Assembly (NCBI GenBank): GCA_030598125.1
Contig: JAUVQN010000044.1
Location: 1-9,507 of the forward strand
Direction: 5' to 3'
Length of the DNA: 9,507 nt
Source: Coriobacteriia bacterium
GTDB lineage: Bacteria; Actinomycetota; Coriobacteriia; Anaerosomatales; JAUVQN01
Under the pieces are notes generated by a model. The model made no database searches. It was not told the DNA's origin and saw only the letters and a program-made list of their open reading frames with translations. Within the stretch, counting starts at the first letter, position 1. Each line of letters starts with the position of its first letter. Positions 6,620 to 9,507 of this stretch are shown in pieces. A program made the position numbers and the translations under genes.

Positions 6620-6970
6620 GTCGGAGTGGGCCTGTAAGCCGGATTCTGTCTTGGACGACCATCTGTCTGGGACCGCCGTCGCCGACGGCCTCTCGCGGGC
6701 CATACCCGAGCGCCGGCCGGGCCAGCCTTGATCGCTCCTATTCGCCCTTGCTCCGGGTGGGGTTTGCCAAGCCGCCACGTCTCCGTGGCGCTGGTGCGCT
6801 CTTACCGCACCGTTTCAGCTTTTCTCCCGCCCTGTCGAGCGGGGGAGTCTTCTTTTCTGTGGCACTTTCCGTCGCGTCGCCGCGCCCGGCCGTTAGCCGG
6901 CACCCTGCCCTGTGGAGTCCGGACTTTCCTCATGCGCTCTCGCGCACGCGGCCGCCCGGCCCACTCCGAG
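6620..6970 (-). ncRNA. rnpB: RNase P RNA (bacterial type A)
   Basis: Read on the minus strand, this matches the conserved core of bacterial RNase P RNA, the catalytic RNA that removes tRNA 5' leaders. Visible signatures are GAGGAAAGTCCGGACTCC near the 5' end, CAGGGTGCCGGCTAACGGC, GGAAAGTGCCACAGAAA, AAACGGTGCGGTAAGAGCGC, GGAGCAAGGGCGAATAGG, and near the 3' end GACAGAATCCGGCTTACAGG. The ends pair as helix P1: CGGAGTGGGCC (5' arm, plus-strand 6958-6968) with GGCCCACTCCG (3' arm, plus-strand 6622-6632), so the boundaries are good to a few bases. The length of about 350 nt and the AGCAAGG region with P15/P16-like hairpins fit type A. A TAGGAT box (plus-strand 6974-6979) just upstream could be its -10, with no good -35. 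It follows the tRNA terminator on the same strand. Confidence 0.96.
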
Positions 6971-6983
6971 TCCATCCTAGCAG

Positions 6984-7016
6984 GTCAGAAAGGAAGAGAG
7001 CCGTAGCGCGGCTCTC
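6984..7016 (-). terminator. intrinsic terminator after the tRNA-Gln/tRNA-Glu operon
   Basis: On the minus strand GAGAGCCG (7009-7016) pairs perfectly with CGGCTCTC (6996-7003) across a 5-nt loop, and is followed by TTCCTTTCTG. It sits 10 nt past the encoded CCA of tRNA-Glu and upstream of rnpB, separating the two transcripts. Confidence 0.75.
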
Positions 7017-7026
7017 GGGTGTCGCA

Positions 7027-7103
7027 TGGTACCGCGTACGGGATTCGAACCCGTGATCTCCGCCTTGAGAGGGCGGCGTCCTCAACCACTAGACTAACGC
7101 GGC
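7027..7103 (-). tRNA. tRNA-Glu (anticodon CTC)
   Basis: It folds as a complete cloverleaf on the minus strand. The acceptor arms GCCGCGT and ACGCGGT pair with a G1-U72 wobble. The anticodon stem CCGCC/GGCGG encloses the loop CTCTCAA with anticodon CTC, reading GAG. The T arm ACGGG/CCCGT holds TTCGAAT. Discriminator A is followed by an encoded CCA (plus-strand 7027-7029). C34 limits it to GAG codons, so another glutamate tRNA (TTC) is expected elsewhere in the genome. Confidence 0.96.
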
Positions 7104-7117
7104 ACGTAGGTCGTGCA

Positions 7118-7191
7118 TGGCTGGGGCGGGAGGATTCGAACCCCCACCGACGGAGCCAGAGTCCGTTGTCCTGCCGTTAGACGACGCCCCA
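7118..7191 (-). tRNA. tRNA-Gln (anticodon CTG)
   Basis: A complete cloverleaf on the minus strand. The acceptor TGGGGCG/CGCCCCA has the weak U1-A72 first pair typical of glutamine tRNAs. The anticodon stem ACGGA/TCCGT encloses CTCTGGC with anticodon CTG, reading CAG. The T arm GGGGG/CCTCC holds TTCGAAT. Discriminator G is followed by encoded CCA (plus-strand 7118-7120). It lies 14 nt upstream of tRNA-Glu in the same direction, so both are probably cut from one precursor. Confidence 0.96.
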
Positions 7192-7233
7192 ATCCTGCAA
7201 TCGCTCCACACGCCCGTCAAGGGGCGGCCAAGA

Positions 7234-7262
7234 ATGCTACTGACGCTCCGACGGGGTGTCAA
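7234..7262 (-). promoter_or_regulatory. promoter of the tRNA-Gln/tRNA-Glu operon
   Basis: On the minus strand a perfect TTGACA (plus-strand 7257-7262) is followed by a 17-nt spacer and TAGCAT (7234-7239). Transcription would start near 7227, leaving a leader of about 36 nt before the tRNA-Gln 5' end at 7191. It sits within 12 nt of the gltX stop codon, so the tRNAs need not depend on gltX read-through. Best -35 match in the window. Confidence 0.72.
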
Positions 7263-7274
7263 GCAGGGTGCGCG

Positions 7275-8738
7275 CTATGGCGTGGTGAGCGGCAGCGCGG
7301 CGTCCAGTCTGGCGAGTGTGGGCCCTCGTCCGAGCAGGGCGATCGACTCGAAGAGCGGAAGACTCACGGTCGTGCCGGTGACGGCGACCCGCACCGTCTG
7401 GAAGACGAGGCGGGACTTCATCTCGAGGCGTTCCGGGAGTCCCCGGAGGGCCGCTTCGATCCGCTCCGCGTCGAAGGGGTCCACGAGCTCCAGCGTCTCG
7501 CGTGCAGCCACTATTGCGGCCCCGGCGCCCTCCTTGAGCAGGATCTTCGCGCGCGCATCCTCCTCGACCACGACCTCATCCGTGAAGAGGAACCCGACGA
7601 GTCCGGGCAGGTCGTTCAGGGTCTTGGTCCGGTCGACGACGAGGGCCGCGAGCTCCCCGTACCACTCCGGTCGGGCGGCTGCATCGGTCGCGTCGGTGAG
7701 TCCCGCGCGCTCCAGCTCTCCGACCATGATGTCGCGGAAGCGGTCCGCTTCCATATCTCGGAGATAGACGCCGTTCATCCAGAGGAGCTTCTCGACATCG
7801 AAGACGGCAGGGTTGTTGGCGATCCGGCTCAGAACGAAGTGCTCGACCAGCTCGTCGCGGGAGACGATCACCGTCTTGTCATCGATCGACCAGCCCAGGA
7901 GCGCGATGTAGTTGACGAGGGCGTCGGAGAGGTAGCCTTCCTCGCGGAAGGCCTTCACGGACGCCGCGCCGTGGCGCTTGGACAGCCGTTTGCCGTCAGT
8001 ACCCATGATGAGGCTCATGTGGGCGAAGACGGGCACGTCGTGGCCGAGCGCCTCGAAAACGACGATCTGCTTCGGCGTGTTCGAGAGGTGGTCGTCACCT
8101 CGGATGACGTGCGTGATCCGCATTGTGGCGTCGTCCACGACGGATGCGAAGTTGTACGTGGGGGTCCCGTCCGAGCGGACGAGCACGAAATCGTCGACGG
8201 CGGTGCCAGGGAAGCGCATCTCGCCGCGCACCGCGTCGTCGAAGACGATATCCGGCGGGTCGTCGGCGACCGCGAGGCGCCAGACGTGCGGCTCTCCGGT
8301 TTCGATCCGCTCGGCGGTGTCGGCCGGGTCGAGACCTCTGCACACGCGGTCGTAGCCATTCCAGGCGCCTCCCGCGGCGGTCCGTCGCTCGGCGAGTCCC
8401 TCGGGGGTGCAGAAGCACGGGTACACGCGTCCGGTCTCCTTGAGCGTCGCCAATGCTCCGGCGTAGGATTCCGAGCGCTCCGTCTGGAAGTAGGGGCCGT
8501 GGTCGCCTCCGGCCACGGGCCCCTCGTCCCAGTCGAGACCCAGCCAGCGTAGTGCGTCGAGGATCGCCGCCGTGTTCTCATCCGTGGAGCGCTCGGGATC
8601 GGTGTCGTCGATGCGAAGGACGAAGACGCCGCCGTGATGGCGGGCGAACGCCCAGTTGTAGAGGGCAGTGCGCGCACTTCCCACGTGGAGAAGGCCGGTG
8701 GGGCTCGGTGCGAATCGCACCCTGACTGTCTCAACCAT
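7275..8738 (-). CDS. gltX: glutamyl-tRNA synthetase
   Basis: A 487-residue class Ic synthetase that attaches glutamate to tRNA-Glu, complete and of normal length. The N-terminal Rossmann domain has RFAPSPTGLLHVGSARTALYNW, where HVGS (18-21) is the HIGH-type motif. YPCFCTPEGLAERR (C108, C110) with C133 outlines the usual zinc-type insertion, though the fourth ligand is not obvious. TYNFASVVDD and RGDDHLSNTPKQ are family blocks, and KRLSKRHG (250-257) is the KMSKS-type motif. The C-terminal anticodon-binding region runs to the stop at 7275-7277. I start at ATG 8736-8738 because MVETVRVRF aligns to the family start; a purine-rich GAGAGGA lies upstream but somewhat far (about 12 nt). The frame stays open to an ATG at 8822 with no family sequence. 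It heads a same-strand block with tRNA-Gln and tRNA-Glu. In bacteria without GlnRS this enzyme also mischarges tRNA-Gln for GatCAB; that cannot be decided here. Confidence 0.97.
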   Translation of the reverse strand: MVETVRVRFAPSPTGLLHVGSARTALYNWAFARHHGGVFVLRIDDTDPERSTDENTAAILDALRWLGLDWDEGPVAGGDHGPYFQTERSESYAGALATLKETGRVYPCFCTPEGLAERRTAAGGAWNGYDRVCRGLDPADTAERIETGEPHVWRLAVADDPPDIVFDDAVRGEMRFPGTAVDDFVLVRSDGTPTYNFASVVDDATMRITHVIRGDDHLSNTPKQIVVFEALGHDVPVFAHMSLIMGTDGKRLSKRHGAASVKAFREEGYLSDALVNYIALLGWSIDDKTVIVSRDELVEHFVLSRIANNPAVFDVEKLLWMNGVYLRDMEADRFRDIMVGELERAGLTDATDAAARPEWYGELAALVVDRTKTLNDLPGLVGFLFTDEVVVEEDARAKILLKEGAGAAIVAARETLELVDPFDAERIEAALRGLPERLEMKSRLVFQTVRVAVTGTTVSLPLFESIALLGRGPTLARLDAALPLTTP

Positions 8739-8865
8739 GTGCTGCCCATGTCCTCTCGCCCTGGCCAGGCTGGGACGCCGTCCACTATGCTCCCGCCTCA
8801 CATGTCGCGCCCTAGGGTACAACGAGCACGGTGGTGGTGGGACACGACGGGATCGCCGGCGCGCT

Positions 8866-8895
8866 TTGCGCGCTCGGCACGGCGCATGCTATCGT
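8866..8895 (+). promoter_or_regulatory. candidate promoter of the metK riboswitch leader
   Basis: Within the 404-nt divergent gap between gltX and metK (8739-9142), TTGCGC (8866-8871), an 18-nt spacer and TATCGT (8890-8895) would start transcription near 8902, exactly where the riboswitch P1 helix begins. The boxes are weak (three and four of six), so position is the main support. The -35 falls in a short palindrome, GCGCGC-TTT-GCGCGC at 8859-8873. The gltX-proximal part, 8739-8865, shows no convincing promoter or other element. Confidence 0.35.
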
Positions 8896-8902
8896 CTGTC
8901 CG

Positions 8903-9036
8903 GCTCATCAAGAGGCGGTCGCTGGACACAGCGGCCGCAGAGGGTTGAGGGACCGCGCCCTGAGAGACCCCGGCAACCGGCGTGAACACGACGTACGGTG
9001 CCAAGTCGCGGCAGGCTCGACGCCTGGCAGATGAGG
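8903..9036 (+). promoter_or_regulatory. SAM-I (S-box) riboswitch aptamer upstream of metK
   Basis: This carries the conserved S-box core that binds S-adenosylmethionine. P1 is CTCATC (8904-8909) with GATGAG (9030-9035), and the junction AAGAG follows directly. The P2/kink-turn core reads GGTTGAGGGACCGCGCCC then TGAGAGACCCCGGCAACC (ending near 8979). P3 is closed by ACCG/CGGT and leads to GGTGCCAAGTC. P4 is CAGGC/GCCTG with loop TCGAC. An extra hairpin of about 27 nt, GCGGTCGCTG pairing with CAGCGGCCGC (one mismatch), lies between the AAGAG junction and P2, which is not in the usual consensus. SAM binding should stabilise P1 and turn metK off, a feedback loop on the product of the gene. Confidence 0.93.
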
Positions 9037-9066
9037 GAATACCGGCTCCACGTCCAGTGGTGCGCG

Positions 9067-9104
9067 AGGTCCCGAGTCTGAATGCAGGCCGGGGCCTTTG
9101 TCGT
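9067..9104 (+). terminator. riboswitch expression-platform terminator before metK
   Basis: AGGTCCCG (9067-9074) pairs with CGGGGCCT (9090-9097), eight pairs including one G-U, across a 15-nt loop, followed by TTTGTCGTT. It sits 31 nt after P1 and 39 nt before the metK start, where an S-box terminator is expected. GGGA just after P1 (9035-9038) could pair with TCCC (9070-9073) of the terminator as part of an antiterminator; that part is speculative. Confidence 0.6.
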
Positions 9105-9142
9105 TGCCGAGGAAGCATGACAGCAGCCGATAGGAGGCGCCG

Positions 9143-9507
9143 ATGTCTTCGCGAGACTTCCTGTTCACGTCCGAGTCGGTCACGGGGGGACACCCCGACA
9201 AGATGTGCGACCAGATCTCCGATGCCATCCTCGACGGCATCGTCGCGCGGGAGAACGAGCTCGCGGAAGAGGGGTACGTCTCGCCCGAGGGGACGGTGGC
9301 GTCGCCGTTCTACCCGCGCGTGGCCTGTGAGACGCTCGTCACGACCGGTCTCGTGGTCGTCGCGGGGGAGATCCGCACCCACGCCTACGTCGACATCCCG
9401 AGGATCGTCCGCGACACGGTGCGCGAGATCGGCTACACGCGTGCGAAGTACGGGTTCGACTACGAGACGTGTGGCGTGCTCACGTCGATCGATGAGCAGA
9501 GCAGTGA
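9143..9507 (+). CDS. metK: S-adenosylmethionine synthetase, N-terminal part (gene runs off the window)
   Basis: The first 121 residues of methionine adenosyltransferase, which makes SAM from methionine and ATP. FTSESVTGGHPDKMCDQISDAILD carries the ATP and metal contacts (HPDK and nearby) in two adjoining blocks. Then come RVACETLVTTGLVVVAGE, YVDIPRIVRDTVREIGY, FDYETCGVLTSIDEQSS, all standard MetK sequence. ATG at 9143 is firmly placed by AGGAGG five bases upstream and by the SSRDFLFTSES opening. Two oddities: the usual TEGHPDK reads TGGHPDK, and the segment between LDGI and RVACET is 25 residues (including EEGYVSPEG) where E. coli MetK has about 7. The frame and flanking motifs remain intact, so this looks like a loop insertion, not damage. 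It is controlled by the SAM-I riboswitch in its leader. The C-terminal two-thirds are outside the window. Confidence 0.96.
   Translation, partial: MSSRDFLFTSESVTGGHPDKMCDQISDAILDGIVARENELAEEGYVSPEGTVASPFYPRVACETLVTTGLVVVAGEIRTHAYVDIPRIVRDTVREIGYTRAKYGFDYETCGVLTSIDEQSS

Noticed and set aside
6412..7056. Plus-strand open frame running from the chelatase end through the RNase P RNA
   Set aside because: It covers the conserved rnpB sequence and the tRNA terminator on the other strand and has no protein-like motif.
7192..7220. Second TTGACG box (7215-7220, minus) as a tRNA promoter
   Set aside because: With a 17-nt spacer its -10 (CAGGAT) abuts the tRNA-Gln 5' end, so transcription would start inside the tRNA. 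The TTGACA at 7257-7262 is better placed.
7113..8552. 479-residue plus-strand open frame opposite gltX
   Set aside because: Mirror of a complete gltX with all synthetase motifs; it also begins inside the tRNA-Gln gene.
8859..8873. GCGCGC-TTT-GCGCGC palindrome as a terminator or operator
   Set aside because: No T-run follows on either strand, the loop is only three bases, and such GC palindromes arise by chance here. Noted only as overlapping a weak -35.
1..9507. CRISPR array, insertion sequence, prophage or defence system
   Set aside because: No regularly spaced repeats, terminal inverted repeats, transposase or integrase motifs were seen; apart from two unrecognised genes, the contents are core functions.

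Overview
High-GC chromosomal DNA, most likely from an actinobacterium-like lineage, possibly near Coriobacteriia. This placement is an inference, resting on GC content, frequent GTG/TTG starts, a DnaE C-terminus with an actinobacterial-type QTPxTRSGRR motif, and encoded CCA on the tRNAs; no marker gene fixes the taxon. It reads as ordinary core-genome sequence: no transposase, integrase, phage gene, CRISPR array or toxin-antitoxin pair is visible.

Region 1 (1-3032) is a DNA-repair/polymerase neighbourhood. The C-terminal OB-fold part of a DnaE-family polymerase (+) enters from the left and converges, with a 23-nt overlap, on a small predicted lipoprotein gene (-). That gene overlaps the 3' end of dinB (DNA polymerase IV, -) by four bases. 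dinB is divergent from nfo (endonuclease IV, +) across only 37 nt.

Region 2 (3033-4634) holds an unusual 458-residue protein: a small folded N-terminus, a very long acidic disordered stretch and a four-cysteine C-terminal module. It is followed by a hairpin terminator whose loop is also the -10 box of the next promoter.

Region 3 (4635-6601) is one Mg/Co-chelatase-type ATPase gene (fused I and D subunits: AAA+ plus VWA) broken by two one-base shifts, the second in a run of eight G. Both look like one-base insertions, either sequence errors or a young pseudogene.

Region 4 (6602-8738, all on -) is a translation/RNA cluster: gltX, then a consensus-like promoter, tRNA-Gln(CTG), tRNA-Glu(CTC), a hairpin terminator, and rnpB (RNase P RNA). 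GltX charges tRNA-Glu (and possibly tRNA-Gln), and RNase P matures the 5' ends of both tRNAs.

Region 5 (8739-9507) is a divergent intergenic region with a SAM-I (S-box) riboswitch and a downstream terminator, leading into the 5' part of metK (SAM synthetase). The riboswitch should shut metK off when SAM is plentiful. The aptamer carries an extra hairpin and MetK an extra segment of about 18 residues.
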